Source: Hyphomonadaceae bacterium
GTDB lineage: Bacteria > Pseudomonadota > Alphaproteobacteria > Caulobacterales > Hyphomonadaceae
Direction: 5' to 3'
NCBI GenBank assembly: GCA_028285145.1
Contig: JANQQC010000013.1
Coordinates: 124,001-188,000, forward strand
Length of the DNA stretch: 64,000 nt
Position 1 is the stretch's first letter. Each line of letters opens with the position of its first letter. The position numbers were made by a program, and so were the translations under genes. The notes below the pieces were generated by a model, which worked only from the letters and a program-made list of their open reading frames with translations, was not told the DNA's origin and made no database searches. Positions 1 through 9,073 of this stretch are shown here, in pieces.

Positions 1-213
1 CTTGAGGGGGGTGGCGGGTTGGCTGCGTCTTTTGTTAGTGCCGGACTCGTCGACACGCTTCACTGGTTTCGTGCACCGATCCTGATCGGCGGCGATGGTC
101 TCCCGGCCTTGGGTAATCTAGGACTGACCAAAATGGAAAACGCGGCGCGATGGCGCATTTCCGCCACGGCACGGATTGGGGACGACGTTCTCGATACGTA
201 TGTACGCGCCTGA
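1..213 (+). CDS. ribD: RibD C-terminal end (partial, 5' end outside window)
   Basis: Only the last 70 codons are present; the reading frame is open from base 1 to TGA at 211-213. The fragment starts LEGGGGLAASFVSAGLVD and continues with a FRAPILIGG segment. This matches the end of the reductase domain of RibD, the bifunctional diaminohydroxyphosphoribosyl-aminopyrimidine deaminase / 5-amino-6-(5-phosphoribosylamino)uracil reductase of riboflavin synthesis. The gene lies 15 bases upstream of riboflavin synthase, as expected for a rib operon. The deaminase domain and the start cannot be seen. Confidence 0.85.
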   Translation, partial: LEGGGGLAASFVSAGLVDTLHWFRAPILIGGDGLPALGNLGLTKMENAARWRISATARIGDDVLDTYVRA

Positions 214-228
214 GAGGAACGACCCAAA

Positions 229-861
229 GTGTTTACTGGTCTAGTCACCGACGTCGGCAGAATCCGAAAAGCCGAGCACAGAAACGGCCTCACACGGTTT
301 GAGGTCGAGAGCGCTTATGCGCCCGATGGCGTGGAAATGGGCGCGTCGATCATGCATTCCGGTGTCTGCCTGACTGTCGTCGATCATGGAGCCACGGAAA
401 CGGGTGCTTGGTGGGCTGTCGAGGCCGTCCCGGAAACGCTGGAGATGACAATTCTCGGCGGTTGGCGCGAAGGTGGATCGGTCAATCTGGAGCAGTCCCT
501 CAAGCTTGGAGATGAACTTGGCGGCCACTTCGTTTTCGGCCACGTGGATGGCGTCGGCGAAGTCGTATCGGTGGAACCTGAAGGCCAGAGCTGGCGACTG
601 ACGATCCGGCCACCGGCAGACATCGCGCGCTACTTTGCGAAGAAGGGTTCAGCCGCGGTCGACGGAGTATCGCTGACAGTGGCCGATGCGCTTCCCAACG
701 GCGACTTCGAGCTCGCCATCATTCCACACACCTGGGAAGCGACGACATTGAGCAGTCTGAAGCCCGGTGACAGTGTGAACCTTGAGATTGATATGCTCGC
801 CCGCTACGTGGCGCGGATGATTGGCGCAGATGCGCCTCAAACCGGAGAAGACCATGGCTGA
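229..861 (+). CDS. ribE: Riboflavin synthase alpha subunit
   Basis: Cytoplasmic enzyme that dismutates two 6,7-dimethyl-8-ribityllumazine molecules into riboflavin and the pyrimidinedione, the last step of riboflavin synthesis. The 210-residue protein begins with the family's MFTGLV start, which supports the GTG at 229 with GAGAGG upstream. Two lumazine-binding repeats are visible: the first in residues 1-97, with MGASIMHSGVCLTVV, and the second from about 98, with LGGHFVFGHVDGVGEV and KGSAAVDGVSLTVAD. Length is normal for the family. It sits between ribD and ribB and overlaps ribB by 8 bases, so translation is probably coupled. Confidence 0.95.
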   Translation: MFTGLVTDVGRIRKAEHRNGLTRFEVESAYAPDGVEMGASIMHSGVCLTVVDHGATETGAWWAVEAVPETLEMTILGGWREGGSVNLEQSLKLGDELGGHFVFGHVDGVGEVVSVEPEGQSWRLTIRPPADIARYFAKKGSAAVDGVSLTVADALPNGDFELAIIPHTWEATTLSSLKPGDSVNLEIDMLARYVARMIGADAPQTGEDHG

Positions 862-1981
862 AGACTTCTCCGCGGCGATTTCGTCGATTGATGAAATCAT
901 TGAGGATGCCCGCAATGGGCGCATGTACATTCTCGTAGATGCCGAAGATCGCGAGAACGAAGGCGACCTCGTCATCCCTGCCACCTTTGCGACGCCCGAG
1001 CAGGTGAACTTTATGGCGCGCTATGGGCGCGGACTGATCTGCTTGGCGATGACACCCGAGCGTGCTCACACGCTGAACCTGGACATGATGGCGCGCGACA
1101 ATCGGGAAAGCATGAAGACAGCTTTTACAGTGTCGATTGAGGCCAAGGATGGCGTGACCACTGGTATATCGGCACATGACCGGTCGCATACGATCGCAGT
1201 CGCGACCGATCCTTTGAGAGATGCAGATGATATAGTTTCTCCCGGACATGTCTTCCCACTTGTCGCCCGCGAGGGCGGTGTACTTGTTCGCGCCGGCCAC
1301 ACCGAAGCAGCTGTCGATGTGTCACGTATGGCTGGGCTCTATCCGGCGGGTGTGATCTGCGAGATCATGAACGATGATGGCTCAATGGCGCGCCTGCCAG
1401 AGCTCGTCTCGTTCGCCCAACTGCACAATCTCAAGATCGGTACGATCGCTGATCTTATCGCCTGGCGTCGCAAGAATGATCGCTTCCTCGAACGCCGGAT
1501 CGAGGGCCCGCTGGACAGTGCTTACGGGCAAGGGTTCAAGACCGTCGTCTTTCGCAACGCTCTCGACAATTCAGAGCACGTCGCGATCGTTCATGGTGAG
1601 ATCACGCCGGACTGCACCACCATCGTGCGCGTTCACAGAACAGATGTTCTTTCTGATATTCTGGGTGAAAAGGGGCCTCGAGAGGGGCTTGTCGAGCGCG
1701 CGATGAAGCAGATCGCGGCCGCCGACGAACCCGGCGTTGTGGTCTTCGTGAACACGATGCGTCCAAACGCACTGGCCGCCCGTCTTGGTCTCAAGGTTGC
1801 CGACGAAACCGACCAGACGACCCCGCTCCGCGAGTATGGTGTTGGGGCTCAGATCCTGCGCGAGCTTGGCGTTCGCAAAATGATTTATCTGTCCGACACG
1901 CAGCCAACTCGCGTTGCAGGACTTGACGGATACGGCCTCTCAATAGAGGGGTGGCGCGCACTTTCAGAGGACAAGACATAA
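854..1981 (+). CDS. ribB: 3,4-dihydroxy-2-butanone-4-phosphate synthase with degenerate GTP cyclohydrolase II domain
   Basis: Makes the four-carbon riboflavin precursor from ribulose 5-phosphate. I chose the ATG at 854 (375 residues) because GGAG lies 7-10 bases upstream and the protein then starts [15 protein letters not shown]; an ATG at 821 is further inside ribE. The N-terminal domain (about 1-205) keeps [14 protein letters not shown], the [10 protein letters not shown] segment, [10 protein letters not shown] and the HTEAAVD catalytic region. The C-terminal part (about 206-375) aligns with GTP cyclohydrolase II but lacks the three zinc cysteines and the RQEGRGIGL-type motif. It is probably inactive as a cyclohydrolase, as known for some proteobacterial RibB-X proteins. 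Its stop and the ribH start share one base. Confidence 0.93.
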   Translation: MAEDFSAAISSIDEIIEDARNGRMYILVDAEDRENEGDLVIPATFATPEQVNFMARYGRGLICLAMTPERAHTLNLDMMARDNRESMKTAFTVSIEAKDGVTTGISAHDRSHTIAVATDPLRDADDIVSPGHVFPLVAREGGVLVRAGHTEAAVDVSRMAGLYPAGVICEIMNDDGSMARLPELVSFAQLHNLKIGTIADLIAWRRKNDRFLERRIEGPLDSAYGQGFKTVVFRNALDNSEHVAIVHGEITPDCTTIVRVHRTDVLSDILGEKGPREGLVERAMKQIAAADEPGVVVFVNTMRPNALAARLGLKVADETDQTTPLREYGVGAQILRELGVRKMIYLSDTQPTRVAGLDGYGLSIEGWRALSEDKT

Positions 1982-2409
1982 TGACTGACCGCGTTCTTCT
2001 CGCCACCTCTCGTTACTACGAGAAAATCTCTCTGGAGATGGAGGCCGGTGCAATGGAAGTGCTGGAAGCTGCAGGTGCTCAAGTCGAGACAATTATCGTT
2101 CCCGGCGCATTTGAACTGCCTGGCGTGATCGCAATGTCCGCCGATAGCGGCCGCTTCGATGGCGCGGTGGCGCTCGGTTGTGTCATCCGTGGGGAGACCA
2201 CCCATTACGATTATGTCTGTGGGCAGAGCGCGCGCGGATTGATGGATCTGATCGTTCATCGCCGTCAGGCCATCGGCTATGGCGTTCTGACCTGCGAAAA
2301 TCAGGATCAGGCTTGGGTGCGTGCTGACCGGAAGCAGAAGAACAAGGGCGCTGATGCCGCCAATGCCTGTCTTGAGATGATCAAGTTGCGCAAACAATTC
2401 GTGCGATGA
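1981..2409 (+). CDS. ribH: 6,7-dimethyl-8-ribityllumazine synthase
   Basis: Condenses 5-amino-6-ribitylaminouracil with dihydroxybutanone phosphate to lumazine, the step before riboflavin synthase. The ATG at 1981 overlaps the ribB TAA as TAATG and gives 142 residues. Family signatures are VPGAFELPGV (about 42-51), GCVIRGETTHYDYV (about 69-82) with its catalytic-region His, and GVLTCENQDQAWVRA (about 101-115), a variant of the usual GVLTTD..EQA. Last member of the rib set here; it overlaps nusB by 4 bases. Confidence 0.95.
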   Translation: MTDRVLLATSRYYEKISLEMEAGAMEVLEAAGAQVETIIVPGAFELPGVIAMSADSGRFDGAVALGCVIRGETTHYDYVCGQSARGLMDLIVHRRQAIGYGVLTCENQDQAWVRADRKQKNKGADAANACLEMIKLRKQFVR

Positions 2410-2903
2410 GCGAACAGAAAGTTCCGTTTGAAGTCACGCGGGCACGGCGCGCTGGCGCGAGGCTCGCTGCTGTGCAGGCGCTTTATGAGATGGAGCAGTC
2501 CGGCAAGAGCGCGAACGCCGTTATCCGGGACTTCATGGAAGATCGTCTGGGCTTCGGCCCCGATGGAGACCCTGTCGAAGAAGCTGATCCAGACCTTTTC
2601 AAATCCGTGGTGAATGCTGTCGTCGAGCATCAGGCACCCATCGACAAGGCAGTCGCTGCACGGCTTGCAAGTGGTTGGAAGATGAGCCGGCTTGATGCAA
2701 CCAGCAGAGCCATTCTGCGGGCTGGCGCGGCGGAGTTCATTGTTCATCAGGAGTTATCGAACGCCGTGATTCTCGACGAGTATGTGTCGCTCGCTCATGA
2801 TTTCTTCGATGAGACAGAGGCTAAGTTCGTGAATGGCGTTCTCGATCGTGTGGGCAAGGATCTGAGAAGCGCCGAATATCCCGAGCCGAACGGTCAACCC
2901 TAA
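2406..2903 (+). CDS. nusB: Transcription antitermination factor NusB
   Basis: RNA-binding protein that with NusE/S10 assembles the antitermination complex on boxA, mainly for rRNA operons. The 165-residue all-helical protein has ARRAGARLAAVQALYEME near the N-terminus and the C-terminal NAVILDEYVSLAHDF / KFVNGVLDRV helices typical of NusB. It starts at the ATG in an ATGA overlap with ribH. The ribH-nusB-thiL order is common in proteobacteria. No own ribosome binding site stands out, so translational coupling to ribH is likely. Confidence 0.93.
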   Translation: MSEQKVPFEVTRARRAGARLAAVQALYEMEQSGKSANAVIRDFMEDRLGFGPDGDPVEEADPDLFKSVVNAVVEHQAPIDKAVAARLASGWKMSRLDATSRAILRAGAAEFIVHQELSNAVILDEYVSLAHDFFDETEAKFVNGVLDRVGKDLRSAEYPEPNGQP

Positions 2904-2958
2904 CGATAGTTTAGGAATGGCGGCTTGCGTGCTGGTGGAGGCGGGGCCTAATCGGGCA

Positions 2959-3894
2959 ATGTCCGAATTCGAATGGATCAGGAAGTACTTCGCACCGCTC
3001 GCTACCTCTGAAGGGGCGGTTGGGCTAAAGGACGATGTTGCCGCGCTTAGTGAACCTGAAGGCCCGCTCGCCATTACCGTCGACACGCTCGTCGAAGGCG
3101 TCCACTTTCTTGCGTCTGACCCAATTGACACCGTGGCGCGAAAGCTTGTGCGGGTGAATGTTTCTGACCTCCTGTCAAAAGGGGCGAGGCCTTCCGAAGC
3201 GTTGCTCTCAATCGCCTGGCCAAGCGGGCGTGGCGAGGCGGAACTGGCCCGGTTTGCAACGGCGCTCGGCGATGAACTCTCACAACAGGAGGCATCACTG
3301 GTTGGCGGGGACACGGTGATAACGCACGGTCCACTCGTTTTGACGCTGACACTTACCGGTGTTTGTGAGGGGGACGGGCCTGTCCGGCGTTCGGATGCAA
3401 GTCCGGGTGATGATGTTTGGATTACAGGCGACATTGGCGCGGGTGGACTGGGCCTTTCGGCAGCGACATCGGGGCAAGAGGGGCGGTGGCTCGACCGCTA
3501 CCGCGTGCCGAAGATAGCTCCGCTGGCTGCTGCCGACATGATTGCAGAATTTGCGGGGGCTTCGATGGATGTCTCCGATGGATTATTGGCGGATGCTGCG
3601 AAGCTTTGCAGAGCCTCTGCTGTTCAGCTTCATATCGATCTGGACAGGGTGCCATTTGCTGAGCAGCCCGGCGAAGTCGAACGTGCGCTCGTGCTTTCAT
3701 CGGCGGGGGACGACTACCAGATCCTGTTCACTGCAGACCCGGCGATTCGCGCTGAACTGACCGCTTTCGCGGCAGATGAAGGACTGGAATTGACCGCTAT
3801 CGGCCATGTTTCAGAGGGAGCGGGCCTGACAGCTTCATATCAGTCGAATGCCGTTAACCTTCCCGAAACACTAGGGTTTGAGCATGACGTGTGA
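2959..3894 (+). CDS. thiL: Thiamine-monophosphate kinase
   Basis: Phosphorylates thiamine monophosphate to the active cofactor thiamine pyrophosphate. The start at 2959 gives MSEFEWIRKYFAPL, the usual ThiL beginning, and 311 residues. An in-frame ATG at 2917 would add 14 atypical residues. Seen motifs: GLKDDVAAL (in place of GIGDDAAV), VDTLVEGVHF, RVNVSDLLSKGA, LVGGDTV, GDIGAGGLGL and MDVSDGLLADAAKL, covering the AIR synthase-like N- and C-terminal halves. A 55-base gap separates it from nusB. No terminator is evident behind it. Confidence 0.93.
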   Translation: MSEFEWIRKYFAPLATSEGAVGLKDDVAALSEPEGPLAITVDTLVEGVHFLASDPIDTVARKLVRVNVSDLLSKGARPSEALLSIAWPSGRGEAELARFATALGDELSQQEASLVGGDTVITHGPLVLTLTLTGVCEGDGPVRRSDASPGDDVWITGDIGAGGLGLSAATSGQEGRWLDRYRVPKIAPLAAADMIAEFAGASMDVSDGLLADAAKLCRASAVQLHIDLDRVPFAEQPGEVERALVLSSAGDDYQILFTADPAIRAELTAFAADEGLELTAIGHVSEGAGLTASYQSNAVNLPETLGFEHDV

Positions 3895-4025
3895 AGTTTA
3901 CCGCGTTCGCCCCTGACGGGAGGTTGTTTGCCTGTCGCCGGGGGTTTTGGCACAAGACCATCACTTTGGGAGGAGTGAGGGGGCTCACCGCCGCCTCGCC
4001 ATAAAGCTCAGGAAGAGGCTTTTTT
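3895..4025 (+). other. thiL-hppA spacer, putative hppA leader with two small hairpins
   Basis: This 131-base non-coding stretch holds the hppA ribosome binding site AGGAAGAGG (4010-4018). Two small perfect hairpins can be drawn. One is GTGAG-GGGG-CTCAC at 3975-3988. The other is AAAGC (4003-4007) pairing with GCTTT (4018-4022), whose 10-base loop carries most of the ribosome binding site. No convincing -35/-10 pair was found. A regulatory role is only a possibility. Confidence 0.35.
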
Positions 4026-6182
4026 ATGCAGATTTGGTATATCTTGACCGTATTGGCGGGCATCGCGTCCGTTCTCTACGGATGGATTCAGGTGCGATCC
4101 ATTATGGGGTCGGACGCAGGCAACAAGCGTATGCAGGAGATCGCGAAAGCGATCCAGGAAGGCGCAAACGCCTATCTGGCGCGACAGTATCGCACCATTG
4201 CCATAGTTGGCGTGGTCACGGCCGTCGTTCTCGCAATTTTGTTCCGCAATTGGCAGGTTCCGCTTGGGTTTGTAATCGGCGCGGCCTTGTCAGGCGTTGC
4301 TGGATACATCGGCATGCTCGTATCGGTACGAGCGAACGTCCGTACGACCGAGGCGTCTCGCCACAGCCTCAGCGCTGGCCTTTCCATGGCTTTCAAATCT
4401 GGTGCGGTAACGGGCATGCTCGTTGTTGGGCTCGCTCTGCTTGGCGTGGTGCTCTACTACCTGCTGCTCATCGGCCCTGCTGGTTACGCGCCAAACAGCC
4501 GGTCTGTAGTTGATGGCCTCGTCGCGCTCGGCTTCGGTGCTTCGCTGATTTCCATCTTTGCGCGTCTCGGCGGCGGTATCTTTACTAAGGGTGCGGACGT
4601 TGGCGGCGACATGGTCGGCAAGGTCGAGGCCGGTATTCCGGAAGATGACCCCCGCAACGCCGCGACGATCGCCGACAATGTCGGTGACAATGTAGGTGAC
4701 TGTGCCGGTATGGCCGCAGACCTCTTTGAGACGTTTGCCGTGACGATCGTGGCAACGATGGTGCTCGGTTCCATCTACTTTGCAAACTCCGGCTACCTCG
4801 CCGAGATCATGCTGATGCCGCTCGCCATCTGTGCGGTCTGCATCTTCGCATCTATCGTTGGAACATACTTCGTGCGCCTGACGCCTGGTTCGACCAATGT
4901 GATGGGCGCGCTCTACAAAGGCCTTATCTGGACGGGACTGCTCTCCATCGTTGGTCTGGCAGCTGTCGTCTACTGGCTCATGCCAAACGGCTTCGGTGTT
5001 GTTGAGGGTGCCGGCCTGGCGCTTGGTCTCGCTGGCGACAGTGTGACCGGTCTCAGCCTGTTCCTCTGCGGTGTCGCCGGCCTCGGTGTTACAGCGCTGA
5101 TCGTGATGATCACCGAATACTATACCGGCACTGGTTATCGCCCGGTGAAGTCCGTGGCTCTGTCATCGGAGTCCGGACACGGCACGAACGTCATCCAGGG
5201 CCTTGCCGTCTCGCTTGAGTCAACGGCGCTTCCAGCGCTGACGATCATCGCCGGCATCATCCTGACGTTTAACCTTGCGGGCCTCTTCGGTATCGCCATC
5301 GCGACCACTACAATGCTTGCGCTTGCTGGCATTATCGTCGCGCTTGATGCTTTCGGTCCGGTGACGGACAACGCTGGCGGAATCGCGGAGATGGCTGAAC
5401 TGCCATCAGAAGTTCGCGACACAACCGATACGCTGGATGCGGTGGGCAACACGACCAAGGCTGTGACCAAGGGCTATGCCATTGGCTCAGCCGGGCTTGG
5501 CGCGCTCGTTCTCTTCGCCGCCTACAACGAGGACCTGAAATACTTCATGGCGAATGCCGACGAAGGCTCATTCTATGCCGGTGTAACGGGCGTCGATTTC
5601 GCGATCTCCAACCCTTACGTCGTGGTTGGCCTCCTGTTTGGTGGCCTGCTGCCGTTTCTGTTCGGCGGCATGTCCATGATGGCTGTGGGTCGTGCGGCTC
5701 AATCAGTTGTTGAGGAAGTGCGACGTCAGTTCCGGGAGATGCCGGGAATCATGAAGGGTGAAGAGCGCCCTGATTACGGCCGCGCTGTGGATATCCTGAC
5801 TCAAGCCGCGATCAAGGAGATGATCGTGCCTTCGCTTCTGCCGGTGCTGTCACCGGTCGCCTTGTTCCTCGTGATCTGGGGCATCGGGGGCGCAGGTGCG
5901 GCCTTGTCCGCGGTTGGTGCCATGCTCCTCGGCGTGATCGTGACCGGCCTGTTCCTGGCGATCTCGATGACGTCCGGTGGTGGCGCTTGGGACAATGCCA
6001 AGAAGTACATCGAAGATGGCAACCATGGCGGCAAGGGCTCTGAGGCCCATAAGGCTGCCGTGACCGGTGATACCGTTGGTGATCCTTACAAGGACACTGC
6101 TGGCCCGGCCGTGAACCCAATGATCAAGATTACGAATATCGTGGCCTTGCTCATGCTGGCTGTGTTGGCCGGCGGCCACTAA
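4026..6182 (+). CDS. hppA: K+-insensitive proton-translocating pyrophosphatase
   Basis: Membrane-integral pyrophosphatase that couples PPi hydrolysis to proton pumping across the inner membrane. The 718-residue, roughly 16-helix protein has the family signatures [36 protein letters not shown] and [10 protein letters not shown], plus the later [12 protein letters not shown] and [19 protein letters not shown] motifs. The determinant of potassium dependence reads [10 protein letters not shown] with Lys at residue 478, which by the known A/K rule predicts a K+-independent H+ pump. AGGAAGAGG lies 7 bases before the ATG. The gene is monocistronic, closed by a strong terminator, a common layout in alphaproteobacteria. 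Confidence 0.96.
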   Translation: MQIWYILTVLAGIASVLYGWIQVRSIMGSDAGNKRMQEIAKAIQEGANAYLARQYRTIAIVGVVTAVVLAILFRNWQVPLGFVIGAALSGVAGYIGMLVSVRANVRTTEASRHSLSAGLSMAFKSGAVTGMLVVGLALLGVVLYYLLLIGPAGYAPNSRSVVDGLVALGFGASLISIFARLGGGIFTKGADVGGDMVGKVEAGIPEDDPRNAATIADNVGDNVGDCAGMAADLFETFAVTIVATMVLGSIYFANSGYLAEIMLMPLAICAVCIFASIVGTYFVRLTPGSTNVMGALYKGLIWTGLLSIVGLAAVVYWLMPNGFGVVEGAGLALGLAGDSVTGLSLFLCGVAGLGVTALIVMITEYYTGTGYRPVKSVALSSESGHGTNVIQGLAVSLESTALPALTIIAGIILTFNLAGLFGIAIATTTMLALAGIIVALDAFGPVTDNAGGIAEMAELPSEVRDTTDTLDAVGNTTKAVTKGYAIGSAGLGALVLFAAYNEDLKYFMANADEGSFYAGVTGVDFAISNPYVVVGLLFGGLLPFLFGGMSMMAVGRAAQSVVEEVRRQFREMPGIMKGEERPDYGRAVDILTQAAIKEMIVPSLLPVLSPVALFLVIWGIGGAGAALSAVGAMLLGVIVTGLFLAISMTSGGGAWDNAKKYIEDGNHGGKGSEAHKAAVTGDTVGDPYKDTAGPAVNPMIKITNIVALLMLAVLAGGH

Positions 6183-6206
6183 ACGGATCAACAGCTAAAT
6201 GATTGA

Positions 6207-6238
6207 GAGCCCGGCCTTGTGCCGGGCTCCTTGTTTTT
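6207..6238 (+). terminator. Rho-independent terminator of hppA
   Basis: Perfect 9-bp stem GAGCCCGGC (6207-6215) / GCCGGGCTC (6221-6229) with a 5-base loop CTTGT, followed by CTTGTTTTT. It lies 25 bases after the hppA stop and is one of the clearest intrinsic terminators in the window. Confidence 0.9.
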
Positions 6239-6305
6239 CATCAAAGGCTTTGCCGACGATACGGTTTCGGGTGAAACTGAATCCCTAAGAGGGGACGAGA
6301 TCGCT

Positions 6306-6899
6306 GTGTTCAGTAGAGCAGTCATTTGCACTTTTGCCCTTTCGGTCGTTGCGCTCGGCGGCTGTGCACAATCGTCCAATAACAAGGACCGCGAGACTGT
6401 TTCTCGCGGTGTCGACACCGCTGTTTCCGAGACAAATGCTGGGCTTGAGGATGCTATCCTAAGCCCGGCGACGGATTTGAATCTTCGGCGGACCGAGATT
6501 CCCCAGCGGTTAAAGGATTTGAAGTCCGTCTACTCTCCCGCTGAGAAGCTGTCCTGCGCCGACATCGAAAATGAAGTCGTGGCTCTGACCGAGATTCTCG
6601 GTGTCGATTATGATGACGTTCCGTCAGAAGAACTGTCCGATTCGGAGAAGGCCGGGCAAGGCGCGGCGAACGCCACCCTCGATGTTATTTCAGGTGCCAC
6701 AAGTGGCGCGATTCCCTTCCGTGGATTGGTCAGAATGGCGACTGGCGCTTCGGCCCACGAGAAACGCATTCGCGCATCATACCTTCGTGGCCTTCAGCGC
6801 CGGTCCTATCTCAAGGGACTTGGTCAGAGCCTGGGTTGTGAACCGCCGGCATCGCCTTTGCCGCCAAGCGAGCCGGAGCCTGTTGTCATCTACAAGTAG
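6306..6899 (+). CDS. Putative lipoprotein of unknown function
   Basis: I do not recognise a domain. With the GTG at 6306 (AAGAGGGG about 11 bases upstream) the 197-residue protein has a classic lipoprotein signal: basic start MFSRAV, hydrophobic core, then lipobox LGGC with Cys at residue 20. The mature part is polar and probably helical, with two further cysteines: one in KLSCADIENEV (about residue 83) and one near the end (GCEPP). A small, glycine-rich hydrophobic segment (AANATLDVISGATSGAIPF) is followed by a basic RIRASYLRGLQRRSYLKG stretch. The C-terminus is proline-rich. It follows the hppA terminator, so it likely has its own promoter, and it converges on the GH42 gene with an 8-base gap. 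Confidence 0.75.
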   Translation: MFSRAVICTFALSVVALGGCAQSSNNKDRETVSRGVDTAVSETNAGLEDAILSPATDLNLRRTEIPQRLKDLKSVYSPAEKLSCADIENEVVALTEILGVDYDDVPSEELSDSEKAGQGAANATLDVISGATSGAIPFRGLVRMATGASAHEKRIRASYLRGLQRRSYLKGLGQSLGCEPPASPLPPSEPEPVVIYK

Positions 6900-6907
6900 A
6901 TTGCTGC

Positions 6908-8860
6908 CTAAGTGGCCTTCCAGATAGCAACGCCAGCGGGACCAAGTGTCGGTCCGCCAAGCACGTATCTTTCTGGATCGGACGGCCCGCCTGCAGCTTC
7001 AGTTGAGGCTTCCTGTTCGCTGAAATTGAGCGTAATTCGCAGGTCGCCTCGACGGCTTAGCCTGACATCCTTTGGGAGGTCGATGGTTTCGATCTCAAGG
7101 GTGGATGTCAGCGTCAGAAGGATTTCACGAAGAAAGTCGTCTTCGGGCCATGTCGTCAGATAATGGACGTTCCCGGCTTGATACCACGCGCCGTATCCAC
7201 GCTCGTCCGCCGCAAGCGGCTCCAGATCCGTTTCTACTTCCTCAAACCAGAGTTTTGCAGATACCTTGCTTCCCGATGGCATAGTAATCTCAACGGGGCA
7301 GGCGGGTGGCAGGCTTTCAACTCGCGCCACTTTCAGAGGTAGCAGCTCTTGTAACGGCCCCGGTGGTAGCGTTTTGGGGATTTGGTAGCTTGTCGTCTTC
7401 GAGCCGGCGCGCGGCCACAACAGCAATGTTGCGTCGAGCTGCGACAGGCGTGTCACTAAGGCGGCGTCTGGAGACATGAGCGTGGGGGCGACGACGAGCT
7501 TGTAGCCCGACAGGTCCGCGCGAGAAGAGACGACATCGACATCAAGCCCGAGCGTCCTCAACCCTGAATAAGCTTCCATCGCGACAATCAGACCATTGTA
7601 TTCGCGGCCCTGCGGTTGGACGTCCAGAAACCACTTATCGTCATAGTCAAAGATGAGCGCGACGTCGGCGCGACCTCGCTCATGTCCTCCCAGCCGCGAA
7701 AGCTCTTCAGCGCAGGCCCGTGCTTCGCCTGCAGCGGGAGCATCCTCGCTATCCGGGCGAAGCAGGCCGGCGTGCATCTGTTCCTGCGCGAACGGGGCCT
7801 GTCGCCAGCGGAAGTAGTTCACGAAAGTCGCGCCATGGCCGAACGCCTCATAAGTCCAGAGACGAACAATGCCGGGATTTGGGGCAGGGTTGTGTGGGGC
7901 CCAGTTCACCGGTCCTGGCTGTTGCTCCATGATGCCCCATTTAGGAGCGCAGCCGTGATAGAGATCATGGTGGAAGGCCATCAAGTCTGGATGGCCAGTC
8001 CGCAACCACTGGCGCTTTTCGTCTCTCGGGCGGGGGGACATATCGAGAAAACCGAGCGGATAGGCGTCCCACGTCGCGATATCCAGATCGGTGCCAACCG
8101 TGTGATGGTCGAAATCGGTGAAGTAGCCCATGAAATTGTGTGTCACGGCCCGGCCCGGCGACAGGTCCCGAAGGATATTGACCTGCTCACGGTTGAACTC
8201 GACCACCATGTCTGAGGAGAACCGCCTGAAATCGAGGCTGTGGGATGGATTGAGTTCGGTGACAGCCCCCGTCGGGAGGTCCACCTCGCTGAAATCCCGG
8301 TACTCCATGCTCCAGAATACGTTGCCCCAGGCGTCATTAAGGACCTGAATCGTGCCGTATCGGTCTCTCAGCCATTCCCGAAAGCGTTGCAGGGCTTGAT
8401 CGGAATAGCTCAGCACGGTGTTGTGACAGCCATACTCATTGTCCGTTTGCCAATGTGTGATCGCATCGTGCTGGCCGTATCGTTCAGCCATCGCGCGGGT
8501 AATGCGCTGACTTTCAGAGCGGTAGGTGGAACTGGAAAAGCAATAGTGGCGGCGAGAGCCGAACGCCCGCGCCCGGCCATGTCTGTCAACAGCAAGTATA
8601 TCGGGCGATTGGTCAATCAGCCATTTGGGCGGCGTAGCGGTTGGTGTCCCGAGAATGACGCTCAGATTCTCGCTGGCGAGCGTTTCAATCGCTTCGTCCA
8701 TCCAATCCCACTCGAACTGCCCGGGATTCGGTTCAATCCGGCTCCAGGAAAACTCCCCGATTCGAACGAGGCTAAGCCCGATATCGGCCATTCGGCGAGC
8801 ATCGTTGCGCCACTCCGACTGAGGCCAATGCTCAGGATAGTAACAAACGCCCAGACGCAT
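6908..8860 (-). CDS. GH42-family beta-galactosidase
   Basis: Retaining glycoside hydrolase expected to cleave terminal beta-D-galactosides in the cytoplasm; no signal peptide is present. The ATG at 8860 gives MRLGVCYYPEHWP, the standard GH42 beginning, with GGAGG about 11 bases upstream; a longer open frame to 8965 has no family similarity. In the 650-residue protein the TIM-barrel part (about 1-370) keeps the acid/base Glu142 in THWQTDNEYG and the nucleophile Glu312 in GIMEQQPGPVNW, the positions expected from Thermus A4 beta-galactosidase. A trimerisation-like domain and a short beta domain follow. No sugar transporter, regulator or other glycosidase lies nearby, so it looks like an isolated accessory gene. 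Confidence 0.93.
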   Translation of the reverse strand: MRLGVCYYPEHWPQSEWRNDARRMADIGLSLVRIGEFSWSRIEPNPGQFEWDWMDEAIETLASENLSVILGTPTATPPKWLIDQSPDILAVDRHGRARAFGSRRHYCFSSSTYRSESQRITRAMAERYGQHDAITHWQTDNEYGCHNTVLSYSDQALQRFREWLRDRYGTIQVLNDAWGNVFWSMEYRDFSEVDLPTGAVTELNPSHSLDFRRFSSDMVVEFNREQVNILRDLSPGRAVTHNFMGYFTDFDHHTVGTDLDIATWDAYPLGFLDMSPRPRDEKRQWLRTGHPDLMAFHHDLYHGCAPKWGIMEQQPGPVNWAPHNPAPNPGIVRLWTYEAFGHGATFVNYFRWRQAPFAQEQMHAGLLRPDSEDAPAAGEARACAEELSRLGGHERGRADVALIFDYDDKWFLDVQPQGREYNGLIVAMEAYSGLRTLGLDVDVVSSRADLSGYKLVVAPTLMSPDAALVTRLSQLDATLLLWPRAGSKTTSYQIPKTLPPGPLQELLPLKVARVESLPPACPVEITMPSGSKVSAKLWFEEVETDLEPLAADERGYGAWYQAGNVHYLTTWPEDDFLREILLTLTSTLEIETIDLPKDVRLSRRGDLRITLNFSEQEASTEAAGGPSDPERYVLGGPTLGPAGVAIWKAT

Positions 8861-9073
8861 TCTTGGAGCCCTCCGCCGGCAAATACAGCCTTCTCGATGG
8901 TCGCCACAGCTCGCCCGGTCAAGACTGCGACAAATGCCAGCCGTGACGCAGCGCCGCATCTCCACTGCATGAAGTCTTAGCGGATGAAGCTATTATGTCT
9001 GTCAGACGGTTGCACCGCATACGAAAGCGGCTAAACCGAGCGCAGTCTCATATGAGGAAAAAGGATTGAGGCC
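8861..9073. other. Divergent spacer between the GH42 gene and the nuo operon
   Basis: At 213 bases this is the longest gene-free stretch in the window. It must hold the promoters of the minus-strand GH42 gene and of the plus-strand nuo operon. A TATTAT sequence at 8991-8996 could be a -10 element, but no good -35 is placed correctly for it. TTGCAC at 9010 has no matching -10. The nuoA ribosome binding site region is AAAAAGGATTGAGG just before 9074. No terminator or riboswitch was recognised. Confidence 0.4.

Noticed and set aside
8240..8980. 246-codon plus-strand open frame opposite the GH42 gene
   Set aside because: Antisense to the catalytic barrel; GH42 has both catalytic glutamates and a good start, so this is a shadow.
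9010..9038. TTGCAC with a possible -10 as nuo promoter
   Set aside because: At 17 bases spacing the -10 would be AAACCG, which is not credible.
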